From assembly GCA_038373865.1 (NCBI GenBank), contig JAXGGA010001674.1, positions 80,099 to 144,098 of the forward strand: a stretch of 64,000 nucleotides of DNA. The letters are read 5' to 3'. A program made the translations under genes and the position numbers. Under the pieces are notes generated by a model. It made no database searches, was not told the origin of the DNA, and saw only the letters and a program-made list of their open reading frames with translations. Below are positions 45,635-57,744 of the stretch, piece by piece (position 1 is the first letter of the stretch; the number at the start of each line of letters is the position of its first letter). This DNA is from Uloborus plumipes. Lineage: Eukaryota; Arthropoda; Arachnida; Araneae; Uloboridae.

Positions 45635-46012
45635 AAGCGCCAAGTCTCCCATTTTGGGAACATTTGATTAAGATTTTTTTCCTCGGTAAGTAATGAAGAT
45701 AAATATTTTGGTAATATTTTTAATTGAATAGCAAAGTGCCTAACTTAATTGGTATTTTTTTCAAAAAGTTTGTAATGTAAATTATATTTTTTAAAAATAG
45801 TTTAATTTTAGCGAAAAAGCTTGTATTTACTTCATAAGGCAAAAAAAAATAATAAAAAATAAGAAAATCGAACGTAGAAGTTTAAAAACATGGAATATAA
45901 ATCACAAGAGATATTTTTTCAAGTCATAAGAAACAGGGGTCAAGAAAATTAATTTAAGCGGGTTTTATAGCTGTTTATTTACACAGGTCCCAAAATGGGA
46001 GACTTGGCGCTT
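45635..46012. mobile_element. 378-bp MITE with AAGCGCCAAGTCTCCCATTT ends
   Basis: A perfect 25-bp TIR (45635-45659 and 45988-46012). The interior is AT-rich and non-coding. A solitary copy of the same terminus lies at 47325-47349. The TSD could not be fixed. Confidence 0.75.
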
Positions 46013-47320
46013 TCTGACTAATAGGAAATAGCACAAGTAGCAGAGTTAAGTCCTCCCTCATTTTGCATGAATAAACACTCCCCTCTCTTTTATTTACTGT
46101 TGAAGGTCAACCCCTTTGTATTAGAACATAGTAAGCTCTCTTTTGTTGTTCAAAAGCAAGTGCCTTTATCAGAACAGGTGACATTCCATTCGTTCTGAAG
46201 AATGATCTAGGTAAACAGTGGTGACCAATCCTCCATTTGGACAATGGTGCACCTCCTCCAAGGGGGAATCAGACGTCCACTAGAATGATATTTAAATCAT
46301 TTAAAAAATTACACCCTCCCCCTCTCTCCTGAAAATTTTAATGCTACAGTTTGCACTATCAACCCCCTTTTCTTGTCCTTTGTGAGTTCCCCTGAGGAGC
46401 GCTTTCCCGAAGCCATAGCAAGTGGCGTTCAGTAAAGGAGGTTCAATTTTAAAACAGAAATTTGTTTACATTTCTTGTAATTAAAATTGTTAAAACTTTC
46501 GACTAGGAGCAAGCTTTGAACAATATGGCGACAACAAATTACAATGCATTACCAGCAAATGGGTACAGTGTCATTTGTTTGTCACCCGCCAGATTCTGAT
46601 CAGATAATTGAGAGGGAAAGACTTAATGATAATTGCCTAGCTCACATATAATGGAATAAGTCTCAATTCGCATGTTTAGAATTTATTGTAATTTTTGTTA
46701 TGACATCAGAGGAACTAGTTCTGTCGCTAATACACCATCGACGTTAATTATACAGACCATTTTTTCCAAAAACATTCTGATATTATGAATTGTTAATCAT
46801 TTTCTCAAACATGTTGTGAAGTAGGCTATACAAAAAAAAAAGCTTTGCTATGAGGAAATAATTATAACGATCGCTGCTTGAAAATTTCTTGGTTCTGTTT
46901 TATAAAAGTCTAGGGCTAGTCTTCGTCATTTAGCCTTGCTTGAATCCTGACTATCAATCCTGACTATCGTTGCTCTATTATTTTCATTAATTATGCCTCG
47001 GCATGATTAATGAAAATAACCTATCACTTCTGTATGGGTATATGACAATCCTAAAGCTTCAGACTAAAAGGTGGGAAATTCTCCGTGATAATTTCTTTTC
47101 ATACAAAAAAATATGCTTAGTAAGTGAGAAAGTTTACAAGTTCTCTATTTTAAAACTTTTATATATATTAAATAATTTACCAACTTAATAATAAAAAAAT
47201 CTTTTAGTATCAATAAATAACTTTGTTAACTGCATAAAAATGATTTTTAGGTTTTTAAAACAGATTTAGTCAGATTTTATTCAAGCATCACTATTGTGGC
47301 AGAGATATTTATGTTATCCC
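46013..47320. other. No recognised gene; one short perfect hairpin
   Basis: Mostly unique-looking AT-rich DNA with some pyrimidine-rich stretches. At 46979-47021 'ttattttcattaattatgcc' is followed almost at once by its near-exact complement, a 20-bp-arm hairpin with a 2-base loop. The ORF at 47003-47188 starts inside the hairpin and carries no known domain. Confidence 0.35.
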
Positions 47321-47324
47321 CGCT

Positions 47325-47349
47325 AAGCGCCAAGTCTCCCATTTTGGGA
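47325..47349. repeat. Solitary AAGCGCCAAGTCTCCC terminus
   Basis: The 25-bp terminus of the MITE at 45635 recurs here without a partner in the window, indicating a truncated second copy. Confidence 0.6.
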
Positions 47350-48120
47350 CCATACCATATCTCTTGACTAAATAAATATTTTTTAAAAATTTAAGCTACA
47401 CATGATTAAAGATATGTATTGCTCCTCAAAACATGCCAAAAGTAAAAATTTTTCAATGTGGTTCATATAGCGGCGTTTAATGGGCAATTTATACAAAAAT
47501 TCTACAGGAGAACTCTCTGATCTTTTATGTTTGCGCAAAACCTGTACTTGCAACGAGGCTTACGTTACAAATGTAAAAATGCACTTTAATTGTTTTTGTA
47601 AAGAAAGATAGATTAGTAATATTAACTTCCTTTTTACTCCACCAAAGAATCATTTGAATATTTATGACTTTAAAATTGAGATTACGTGCAAAATTCGCCA
47701 GAATTTGTCTTTGCCTCCACTAAAGTAATCACCAAGAGAACTAGCTCTGGTATTGAATGAGTTTAATTTTTAACTTAATTTACTTAAGGGGAGGTGGGCA
47801 CACGATATTTACATTTGTTTGAGAAAAAAATTTCTCCTGGTTGAAAATCCTGTTATTTTACCAGTTGATTTAATAAATTTCAATTCACTGCGATCAACAA
47901 ATGTCTATGCAGTCTTTTTAATGACAGGGGTCTGCACGGAACATTGATCTATAAGCGGGTCCGCTGCCTAAAAAGTTTGGAAAGCCTTGCACTAATAGTC
48001 TAAGATCCGACTTAGGTTGACTCACCCTCATTGTGTTTCCCAATAAATTATGCATGAAAATGTTGATAAAAATATTCTTAACACGATGGCATATGTCTAT
48101 CTAAACAAAAGTGATCCAAT
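47350..48120. other. No recognised feature
   Basis: AT-rich; possibly the remnant body of the truncated MITE at its left end, otherwise nothing that I can support. Confidence 0.25.
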
Positions 48121-48416
48121 CATAGGGTTGTCACTATTTGAAGTTCCGGTAGAGTTGAGTAAAACTAGCAGTTTTTTTTTTTTGCAGTTTTTTGGAAATT
48201 AAAAGCAGATCTAAATCTCTCACAAATAACACTTATTCGGCTGAAAACTCTACATTTTTGCAAGAAAATGATCATGTGACCAATAAATGATGTGTCTTCC
48301 TGAATTATAAAAAACTGCAGAACTTCTGCTGAATTTCCTTTTTAACGTGAAGATAACTGCAGAAAAGCTGCAAAATGTCTCCATTATTGAAATTTTAAAA
48401 TAATGACAACCCTATG
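48121..48416. mobile_element. 296-bp MITE with CATAGGGTTGTCA ends
   Basis: The ends CATAGGGTTGTCA and TGACAACCCTATG form a 13-bp perfect TIR that continues imperfectly ('ctatttgaa' against 'tttaaaataa'). No coding content. The TSD is ambiguous because the outermost CA/TG may belong either to the TIR or to the flank. Confidence 0.65.
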
Positions 48417-49351
48417 AAAGGAGTGTGTTTGCTTACACCATCGTGTTTGTAATACTTTCATTTACATTTTTATATATAACATACTAGGGAACTCGATGAG
48501 GGTATGGGTTCCTGGTAAGACCGAAAATTTGCTACACGCCATGTTAAAAATATGCTTAATACCATTAACCTATTGAAATGAGAGCTCTAAAGAGCAGATT
48601 TTTCATAATGTCAATCTGTTTATTAGCCGTTCTATCAAGTGACAAAAATTGAAAGGATTTCTTCACGCGTCCTCATTCTCTCGAAATTCCAGCTTAGTCA
48701 AAATAAGTCGTAAAGAGTTTGAATGAATAGAGTAAATTACATTTCCAGCTGCCATTTGAGTGTATTGAAAGCTTTATTCTCAATAACAATAACTTTAATG
48801 ACAGGAAATGAGAGCTTGGATGCTAGAGAAACGTCCGTTTATAAAATGTACAGGGGGAAAAACTTTTGTGCCCGACGCGTTTAAATTGTATTTTAATGAT
48901 GCCCTTTTGGTGGTATTATCGAGAGATGTCATTATTGCACTTTTTCTGGGGAGGAGGCGTTCTCATTGTCAGGCTGCGTTTTTCTTATTAGTTTTGCCGT
49001 TCCTGTTATGAAGTACTTTTCAGAATATGACATGCCACTCTTCGCATGGCTTGCCTCGAGCGTACATTAACATAATGACAGATGCTCCACCAATCAGATG
49101 GCTTTCGAATTTCCTATTTCGCAAGGTGCCTTTTCCCAACTCCAAAGTGATACAGATTTTGAAAGTCTTTGACATTAAACAACTGACGCTTTTTTCATTT
49201 TGAATTTCAATAGGTGGCTGCCACAAAACGGGACGAAATTTATCATTTTTTATTTTTATAAATTTAAAATTTTTATTTCAATTTTTATGAGGGCTTCATA
49301 ATGCTGAAGGAAGAATTTTTATTATAAAAAATCAATTTATTGTGTATCAAT
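48417..49351. other. No recognised gene
   Basis: Two short ORFs (48808-49011 plus, 49020-49226 minus) lie here. Neither shows a domain, a convincing start context or repeat support, and I do not call them genes. Confidence 0.3.
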
Positions 49352-49356
49352 TTTGG

Positions 49357-49390
49357 GTCATTCCACGTCGAGTCGCCTAAGTCTATGTGC
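49357..49390 (+). repeat. GGGTCATTCCACG terminus, unpaired
   Basis: GGGTCATTCCACGTCGAGTC matches the left end of the palindromic element at 8272 and, in reverse, the end at 23906. No partner end is evident before 53.2 kb, where only a weak match ('acacggcacaagcatatg') occurs. Confidence 0.45.
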
Positions 49391-50085
49391 CGTCATGTCT
49401 CAGATTTTGTTCAATATTTTTTTACGGATAGATACCTACGAGATAAGCTCAAATTAATTTTTTTTAGATTTTTTGAATAAAAATTTAGGGTTGTAGAATG
49501 TTTTGAATTTTTTTTTTCAGAACATTTGCTTTTTTATTTTTGGTATGAATTTTGAAAAAGCTCTATAATTTCCTCATTTTTCATTCAATTAAGCCAGTTT
49601 CCGTATTATTTTAAAGATAAATAGGGGAGAGTGGTAATGAATGGGCCACTTTTTGGTTTTGAATTTTTGTATTTTTTTCTAACACTTTGTTTTAACTCTA
49701 AATTGGTGTTTTAGTTACTTTACTTATCTGGCTATCTAAAAAAGTCATAAAAGTTGGATTAGCACCTGTCTATAATGAATTATAATAGAAAATAAAAATT
49801 TTGAAATTTGGCCCATTCAACCCCATCAATGGGGTTGAATGGGCCATCGAAGGTAATGAATGGGCCACTTAATGAATTCAATGAAAACATGTGGATTATT
49901 TCTTTTATTTGCTGAACATGACAAAATAAATGTGGCACTTGATATGATGATACAAAATCATACTGATTTAAAATTATATAAACATCAAAACTGATGCAAT
50001 TAAAATAAAACTGATGCATACCAATTGTAGCAGAAAAATGACTAAATAATGAGATTGTAAGAAATAAATAACATCAAATATATAT

Positions 50086-51718
50086 GTTACGGCCAAAGCC
50101 CGAAATCCGGCCAGTTCGCGAAGTGGCCGGCCACTTCGCGCATTAGCCGGGGCGTGTGGCCAATGTTCGAAGTACTGGAAATAAATTGCGAAAATGCTAC
50201 TTTGGCCGGCCACTTCGCGAAGTGGCCGGAACTCTCTGGCCAATGCTCGATGTGCTGAAGCAAGACTTCGGTAGGGAGCGCCGAAATCAATCTGGCCGAA
50301 TCTGGCAACGCGTTTGTGTTAACGGGCCCACCAACTAAATAGTTTTGGTTGCGATTTAGTGTGCTTTCCCACAGGATAGGTAAGCCCTTTCAATATTCGT
50401 TTGTTTTTTGTTATACTATGGATCAAACTCATTTTCAAGAATTTGTACATGCTTTCCAAGCACAGCAACTATGAAAGGGATCGCCGCGTGATTTGAGATC
50501 GTTTTTCAAATGCGAACGAATTCTGTGTAGAATGTCAATAAGACCCAGGTAGCACAAAAAACGTTTAAACGTTTTATAAACATTTTTAATCCGTTGTCAC
50601 AACGTTAATAACCATTTTACAACCTTTAAAAAACGAAGTATGCTACTTGGGGAGTGTAGTTCTGCCCATTCTTGTGGATCCTGCGGAAAGGTTATGCACG
50701 CAACTTGTGGAATAAATAATGAAGCAGGCGAAGGATTAAAAATTACCTGTAGGCTGTGTCATAATAAAAAAGAAATCACGAAAAAGAGGTCTGCTGCCCA
50801 TACCAGCTTACAAACTCAAGGTGTCAAGATGCTAAAAAATTCAGATGCAAAATTTCCACCTGCGAAAGTTGGAGATAATGTACGCATCCGAATTCCAGAT
50901 GTTGACAGAGGATGTTCCAGACGTTGACAGGCAACAACTGTACTCCAGACAACTGTACTCCAGAAGTGAGTTTTCCATTTTGCAAGAGAAACTACTTACA
51001 TTGGCATCCGTGGGCACAGAAGAAAAATCGTTACGAACCGTTGCCTCTTTACAATCGCTGACCGGCGGCCAAGGCTACACTCAATGCAGTTGCACTACGA
51101 AGTGTGCAACAAATCGCTGCAAATGCAAATATAACAAACTTTTGTACAATTCAAAATGTCATAAAACTTCGTCTTGGTGCAAAAAATAATGATATTCATA
51201 ACTTTATGTAATAAACCCTTTCAGTGAATTATATGATTATCTTTTTGTTTTCTCCAAGGGAGAGGAACTTTTCATAAGAGACCAGGAGTTTTCTGGTACT
51301 GTGGGATCCTTACTCACTAAAACCATTCTCTTCAACCAACAACACACCTAGGGAAACCGTATCTCCATGGCCTTTGTTCCGAAGAACGATACTAGGCCTT
51401 TAAGAGGGGCGGATTCGTCGAAAAACTCCTCTATGGCAGCTATAATGTGATCATAATTAGCATATGCAAACACACAAAATTTCCTCATGCCCTTTATAAT
51501 GTGATCATGATTAGCATATGCAAACACACAAAATTTTCTCCTGCCCTTTTTTCTTCTGACTTTGGCCGATCTCCCCTAGCCACTTCGCGAACTGGCTGGC
51601 CAAAGCCCAAAATCAAGGAAAGATCGGTGTTTGGCCGGTCATTTTGAGACGATATTGGCCATTTCGCGAAGTGGCCGGCCACTTCGCAAACTGGCCGACT
51701 TCGGACTTTGGCCGTAAC
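50086..51718. mobile_element. GTTACGGCCAAAG TIR element carrying an integrase tail
   Basis: The ends GTTACGGCCAAAG and CTTTGGCCGTAAC are perfectly inverted, within ATGTTACGG...CCGTAACAT. Subterminal regions are dominated by 'ggccacttcgcgaagtggcc' palindromes in both orientations. Copy 2 of the host element (63.7 kb) shows the unoccupied site 'catcaaatatatataaaaaa' in complement, giving an AT-rich duplication of about 2-6 bp (exact length is masked by the TA repeat). The interior holds the decayed protein-coding piece described separately and a roughly 52-bp tandem duplication at 51448-51550. Confidence 0.75.
50640..51189 (+). pseudogene. C-terminal tail of a Ginger/KRBA2-like integrase (broken)
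   Basis: The first frame (50640-50927) reads a Cys/His cluster, CGSCGKVMHATCG, then ITCRLCHNKKE, then a lysine-rich linker and VGDNVRIRIPDVDRG. After a frameshift near 50915 the second frame (to 51189) gives LYSRSEFSILQEK, then LRTVASLQSLTGGQGYTQCSC and a Cys-rich end with CxC...C...CxC...C...CH...C spacing, finishing WCKK. This order (Cys/His finger, VPDVDRGR-type motif, Cys-rich tail) matches the C-terminus of KRBA2/SCAND3-like integrases, which derive from Ginger-type transposons. The catalytic DDE core is absent, so this is a fragment. Whether it belonged to this TIR element or was captured is not clear. Confidence 0.6.
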
Positions 51719-52623
51719 ATATATAAAAAATAACAGATAATACATACCATGAGTTAACAAATTTATATATTTCAAAAATAATATTAAAAATCACTTTCAT
51801 AAACTTCATCTTCATTTTCAAACTTGTCAAAATTCAAAATTTTTTTTTAATTTACTAGACATCGGGAATAAGAAATATCTAACTTAAGTTACCAAGAAAG
51901 AAAATGAAATTGTACTGTGAGGAATATAATATGAAGGAGAGAGGGGAGCTTTTTCAAGCCACGCATTGCGACCAGAGGTCTATTGTACTATAGGAATGTA
52001 ATATAGATCTGCAAATTATACTTAGAAGTTACTACAAACCTATTTTGACGACAGTAATCTTTATCTATGACAGTCAGTTGTGTTTCATATTAATGCGAAA
52101 ATCCAAAGAAAAGGAAGAAAAACAATATTTAGGTGGCCCATTCATTACCATGACATAGTGGCCCATTCAGCCCCACCTATACTTTTGGAATACATTTAGG
52201 TTTTTTGCGTACATTGAATTTAGATAACATCAAAATACATCTTAAGATTAGTTTATAGATATGGAAAGACTAGCTTATACATATGTATGCAGTGAAATAC
52301 TTGGTACATTTTAGCTAGGAAATGTTTTACTAAAAAGGGAAAAACTTACTTTTCAGTCAGATTCTTGACCATGCTACTCTAGTTTGAAAATGGCTCAGCG
52401 CAAACGAATGAAAATTGAATGAGTTTAGTAGAACAAATAGCTACATCTATTGGTGGCATCAAAAAAAATTTCATGCAAATACTTTTTCATATTTTGTTAG
52501 TGGCCCATTCATCACCATGGCCATTCATTACCACTCTCCCCTACTTTCTCCTTCAATGTTAGCGACAAAAATGGGATTGTGAAAAATATAATTTTGCCAA
52601 TGGTCCTCTGAAGTCACACTTTG

Positions 52624-53100
52624 AGTTTTTTCAATTGGTATGTTCAATAGGTCTTATCTCCGGAGTACCAACTAAGAACTGCACTATTTTTTTTTTCAGT
52701 TATGACAACATCATATACTATTTATGCATAAAAAATTAGGAGGGTGTTTTTTTGTTGTTTTGGAGTAAAAAAATCAAACATGTTTTTTCAGTTGGAGTTG
52801 GTATTATCAATAGGTCATATCTCCGAACTACCAACTAAGAACTGCACCATATTTTTTTCTGTTATAACAACCCTTTTTATGTATATAAAAAAATAGGAGG
52901 GTGCTTTTTGCTGTTTTGGAATGAAAAATTCAAATATGTTTTTTCAGTTGGTATGATCGACAGACCATATCTGCGTACTACTAACTAAGAACTACGCCAT
53001 TTTTTTTATTGTGAAAACATTATACTCTTTTTATGTTCAAAAAATTAGAAAAACTTTTTTGTTAAATTGAAATAAAAATATCAGATGTTTTTTTCCAAAA
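52624..53100. repeat. Tandem repeat, ~165-bp unit, three copies
   Basis: Units contain 'ataggtcttatctccggag' or variants, 'accaactaagaactgcac' and 'taggagggtg'. The third copy is the most diverged. Non-coding. Confidence 0.75.
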
Positions 53101-53689
53101 AATTACTTTAAAATCAACTTTTGAAGCTTAAATTTGAGATTCACTTAGCATCACACGGCACAAGCATATGAAAAATCCTATTTATTACATTCAAATACTT
53201 TGATCGTAGTTTTATATTGTTCTATTGCTGCATGCTTTGGTAGTGAAAAGTTACTGCATAATTATTTTACTCTTCAGTAATTATTTGCTAGCCACTCCAT
53301 CAACCGATAGGAATTTCGATAAAATAAACTAGAATGTCTTTAAATATACTTTCATTCATAGTTTGACAAAAAAAGACTCGCGAGCTCTTGGTGGTTGAAA
53401 GAATTTTATATTTGGTTTCCATTATTCTGAAATCTACGTAACATTTTATAATTTGTGGTCAAATGAAAGAATAAACATGTCATGAATAACAATCTCAATT
53501 TCTACGATGTTCCGACAGTGGCAACAAAACATTTTTCAGACACACAGAAACCTTCTTCACTAATATATTCTTCGTGTCTAATGGCTTGAAGAAGTGATTT
53601 TCTCTGCTGCCTAATTACTATTCTTAAGGCTCTTTCATTTCTTTGCTTTAAAAAATCTTCATTTGCAACCACTTCCGCTGCTGTACACG

Positions 53690-54310
53690 GCAAAAAAAAA
53701 AAAAAAAGCCGTTGATTTTACAATAAAATACTGGCAGCTGAAGTTCCAGTTTAAAACTGTAAACTTTGCAAAAATTAACTGCAAAATTCGCAGTTTTATA
53801 AAGAAAATTTATTGTAAAATTTACAGTGATAAACTGTAAAATTATCCGTCATATACTGTTTTATTAAGGAAATTTATTGTAAAACTTACAGCGACAACCT
53901 GTAAAATTAGCAGTGATATACTGTCTAATAAAGGAATTTTATATTAAAGTTAACTATAGTAAATTGTAAAATTAGCAGTTATATACTGTTTTATGAAGGA
54001 AATTTACTGTAAAATTTACAATGATAAACTGTTAAATTAGCAATGATATATTGTCGTATGAAGGAATTTTTATTGTAAAATAAAAAATGATAAACTGTAA
54101 ATTTAGCAGTGAAATACTGCCTTATGATTTAAATGTTCCATTTAACTCATGGAAAATAACAGTAAAAGATGCAGTGATTTACTGTCTTATAGATGAATTT
54201 GCCCTGTAAAATTAACCGAACCTACCCATAAAGTTAGCAGTATTATACTATTTGTGTGAAATTGCCAGTCATTAGCTGTAAAAGAAATAGTAATATATTT
54301 GTCTTATACA
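53690..54310. repeat. Minisatellite, ~75-80 bp unit, about seven copies
   Basis: Each unit carries 'actgtaaaattagcagt', 'atactgttttat' and 'ggaaatttattgtaaaatt' in varying states. It is preceded by a small hairpin, 'acggc' A-run 'gccgt', at 53687-53714. Motifs such as tttactgtaaaattt also appear in the MITE at 57745-58128, suggesting a common family. Confidence 0.7.
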
Positions 54311-55090
54311 CGAGTTATGCGATGCCTTTAACAGCATTAAACCATAAACTCATCAGTAAATAGTGATTTTTGTGATAAAAGGTTTCTTTCCAACATTGTT
54401 GTTTTTCATGGCTCAAAATTATTTGCTTGTATAGCTAAAACGCTAACGAAAAATATATCAGTGGATTTTGTACGTTGTAAAAAATCAGATTACATTAAAT
54501 AAGCAGCACTTGTCTTCATTTTTTCAGCTGTAAAAAGTAGTTTCTGTAGGATTTTAAAAGCGAATGACTCATTTTTTGCATAAAAACATTGATTTTTGAT
54601 AAGTATGCGGTTTGGTACGATGAACTTTACTTTTACACTGAAAAAGCAATGCTATACCCATATTTTATAGTATTACTTTAACGTGAATTGGGCTTTTTTA
54701 CAGAAAAAAATTTCATTACTGTTATAAACTTAATGACATAAAGTGTTATCACTCCAAATACAATTGGGCCACAAAGTATTAATGCTTTACTTGTATTAAG
54801 AGCAATAATTACTTTATTACACTTTATTAGTTTTAAAATACTCAGTCCGGACAGCCAATTACCAGTTTACAGAGAATCGCCCATAGTTGTATTTTCTATT
54901 TTGAGATATTTTGGAAATTTTAATAAAGGAATAAATGGAATTGGCAATCTGAAGTGATCAATAAAAGTTGAAAACGTGTATTCTGAAGTAGAATGACATC
55001 CAGTACAAGGACAAGCAGAACGTAAAAAAAGAAATGTTCTTTTTTAGTTATTTGTTTTACTCTAACAATGCATTTAGCGATTGAAGTAAA
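54311..55090. other. No recognised gene
   Basis: AT-rich. The segment 'cagtttacagagaatcgccc' at about 54863-54882 is matched in reverse complement near 62209-62228 ('gggcgattctctgtaaactc'), two ends of a repeat family facing away from each other. The ORF 54920-55162 (minus) has no known domain. Confidence 0.35.
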
Positions 55091-55104
55091 AAGTAACGGA
55101 TATA

Positions 55105-55460
55105 GTTCGGGATCTGACAGCACTTCTGTAGGAATGTTTGAGTAGGAGGAATTTTTTTTCAAAAATGTTTAGCAGGTGCCCTAGGAAGTATTTTGGACTC
55201 TGGTGGACATCCGCCACCTGGTGCATTTTTTTGCTATGACGTCATCAAAGATGGCGGCCATTTTGGCTCTCATAAATGCTAAAAAATGCCCAGCACTTCT
55301 GCAGGAAATTTAAAAATTGAGAATTTGTTTTCAAAAATGTTTAGTAGGTGTCCTAGAAAGAATTTTAGACTCGGGTGGACACCCGCCTCCTTTTAAATTT
55401 TCCGGTTATGACGTCATCAAAGATGGCCGCCGCTCGATTCTATAAATGCTCATATCTATG
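55105..55460. repeat. ~180-bp tandem duplication with 'atgacgtcatcaaagatggc'
   Basis: Two copies of a unit containing 'cagcacttctg', 'caaaaatgtttag', 'gtggacaccgc'-type sequence and 'atgacgtcatcaaagatggc'. The second copy runs into the left arm of the large palindrome. Confidence 0.7.
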
Positions 55461-55820
55461 CTGATACTTGACCGATTTGCATGAAAATTGCAATTTTTTT
55501 ACTAATTTGCCCCATACTTATTTGTCTTTAAGCTGCACTGTTAGAAATTTACTCGAAAAATAAAATTGAAAATCAATTTATTTATTTATTTTTATTTTTA
55601 ACTACCCTGACTTAACCATAAAAATGGTGTGAACCCTTTTATTTGTGCGAGAAACTGCTAATTTTCCTCTGCTTGCATGCCTAAAGATACAACTGTATTA
55701 CAAATCAGTAAAACGTCCTGCTGTCCAAGCGATATCAACGAAAATTTAAATTTATTTAAAATAGATATGAATGAGAAAAATACGAAAATTCCAACATGTT
55801 GTAGCAGTTAAGGAGAATTA

Positions 55821-55964
55821 GGGCCATGCTTCACATCGACGTAAAGCAGAAAAAATAGGCAGAAGCGTAAAATGGATTCAATGGTATTCCTATGGAAAGT
55901 ACCCTGATTTTCGGTTTCTGCCTTCAGTTTCGGTCGCGTTTTACGCTGATGTGGAGCATGGCCC
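55821..55964. mobile_element. 144-bp MITE, GGGCCATG ends, TTA TSD (Harbinger type)
   Basis: The ends GGGCCATGCTTCACATCGAC and the complement of GGGCCATGCTCCACATCAGC are flanked by TTA at 55818-55820 and 55965-55967. The right arm of the palindrome keeps the empty site (aagtaattctccttaact at 60952-60969). A GGGCC terminus with a 3-bp TTA duplication is typical of PIF/Harbinger MITEs. The ORF at 55892-56128 crosses its boundary and is not a gene. Confidence 0.85.
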
Positions 55965-57744
55965 TTACTTGTGATCTTTTTCACAGTTTCGATTTTGTTG
56001 TTGATGATTTTTCTACTCTAAAAAAACATTCGAAGAACCGCCTTTACTATCCTGTAGAGCTAAAGGTACAATGTGCAAAAATATTGCCTCAATTAATGGC
56101 GCTTGGCACTCGTTGCACTAGAAAGTAGCAAATTCTCAAAGTCAATATTCTGCACATGAGCATACAGCTATAATCTTAGTTCATTTAAAAAATTACAGAA
56201 TGAACCTTTTCGTATTACCTGCACTCCATATTCTTTTGCTGATTCACGAATTTGTTCTACATATTCCAGTCGGATGATAGGCCAAATTTCTCCAAATATT
56301 TCGTAAAAAGGTAATGAAAAGCTGTTTTTTTTGGTGTAAAATGTACTCCAGTAATTTGGTCCAGATAGTGCGTGGATGGTTGGATTGGTTTTCATCTGTG
56401 TTTCGGTAGGTATTATGAGCAGACAAAAGTCCCGTAGAATACCTAACTCCAGTGTACCCCTAAAGTTCCTCTGCTTCCTCTGCTGTCAAGCAAATTATTA
56501 TGATGCCCAATTGAACATAATGCCCAAAAGTTGTTGATTAGGATAGGCAGAGTAGCATCTTGAGAGATTTTAATAACATGCATAAAAATACTGAAGTACT
56601 GAATGAAAGTTTTCGTATCATGATGTGAGGCCGACTGTTTGACTTCTTTTTACTGACTTTCCTTGTGGTAGTACAAGCATTTTGTGTTTTGTTGCTAGGA
56701 AATACTGGCAATATGGCTTTAAGAATGGAGTTTGAGCGATCTTGACTCTTTTTCCCTTGTATCGTGTTAAGCACAGTCACCAGTATTAAAAAAGTTTTAT
56801 ATATTTTTCATTGTACCTTGTGAAGCAACTAACAAAGGTACTGGCTTTTTAAAACTTTTAGTTCGTTCCTCTGACGTGGAAGAGCTCTTTGAGTATGAAA
56901 CATCTGAAAACTGTTCATTGTTAAATGAACAAGAGTTTATGTTAAGGTTACAAATAGGTGCATTGTAAAAAGAGCTAGAAAAATCTTATGGCAACATAAG
57001 AGAACCTTGTCTGATGAAAAGTCCTGTTATATAGTGAACTTTTTTGTACGAAAGGCTAAGACAAATAAAAACAAACCCTTGACGAAGTAATAACTGTTCT
57101 TTGTATTATTATTATTTGAATCATATACTGGGAGTATCACCAAGTGCTGTGGAAGAGTATAATATTTTTTACAATTAGAGCAAATTTTCCACTAAAAAGT
57201 CCGAAAGCGTAGAAACAAGGTAGCAGAATTTTTAAACATGTTATTAAAATCTCTCAAGATGCTACTCTGCCTATCCTAATCAACAACTTTTGGGCATCAT
57301 CAGGAAACAAACTGATCTTACAACGTGGAAAGACCTGGACATAATAAATTGCTTGACAGCAAAGGAAGCAGATTCGAGAATAATGGTGTTAGCTTTATTT
57401 CCCAGGTATACTCTTATTCAGCGATTTGGTGTTTAGGAACTTTAGAGGTATACTGGTGTTATGGATTCTACGAGACTTTTGTCTGCTCATAATACTCACC
57501 GAAACAAAGATGAAAACCTACCAACCATCCACGCACTATCTGGATAAAATTACTGGGGGTCTAGTCTCTGCCCAATACGTAAAAATTCTCCGCATTCAAA
57601 ACCAACCCGTGACGTCATTTTAACGTATGTAGCGAGACCCGCTAGTCTCCGCCCTTTTCTTCCGCACGCAAAATACGTACTCTAAAATGTAAACATACGG
57701 AAAATTTACGCCGTCTTCTTTCTGGCGGAAAACCATTTTGCGTA

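Larger units (their letters stand above)
49624..52541. mobile_element. GGGGAGAGTGGTAATGAATG element, copy 1, TA TSD
   Basis: The left end GGGGAGAGTGGTAATGAATG and the right end are perfectly inverted and flanked by TA (49622-49623 and 52542-52543). Removing the insertion at 50086-51718 leaves an element of about 1.3 kb. A second copy in the opposite orientation starts at 62931. The potential frames differ between copies: the frame at 63316-63570 has a stop in copy 1, and the frame at 49780-50019 has one in copy 2. So they are not maintained genes. Confidence 0.82.

Noticed and set aside
48808..49011. 67-residue ORF with a hydrophobic end
   Set aside because: No domain, repeat or regulatory context; such ORFs are expected by chance in 64 kb.
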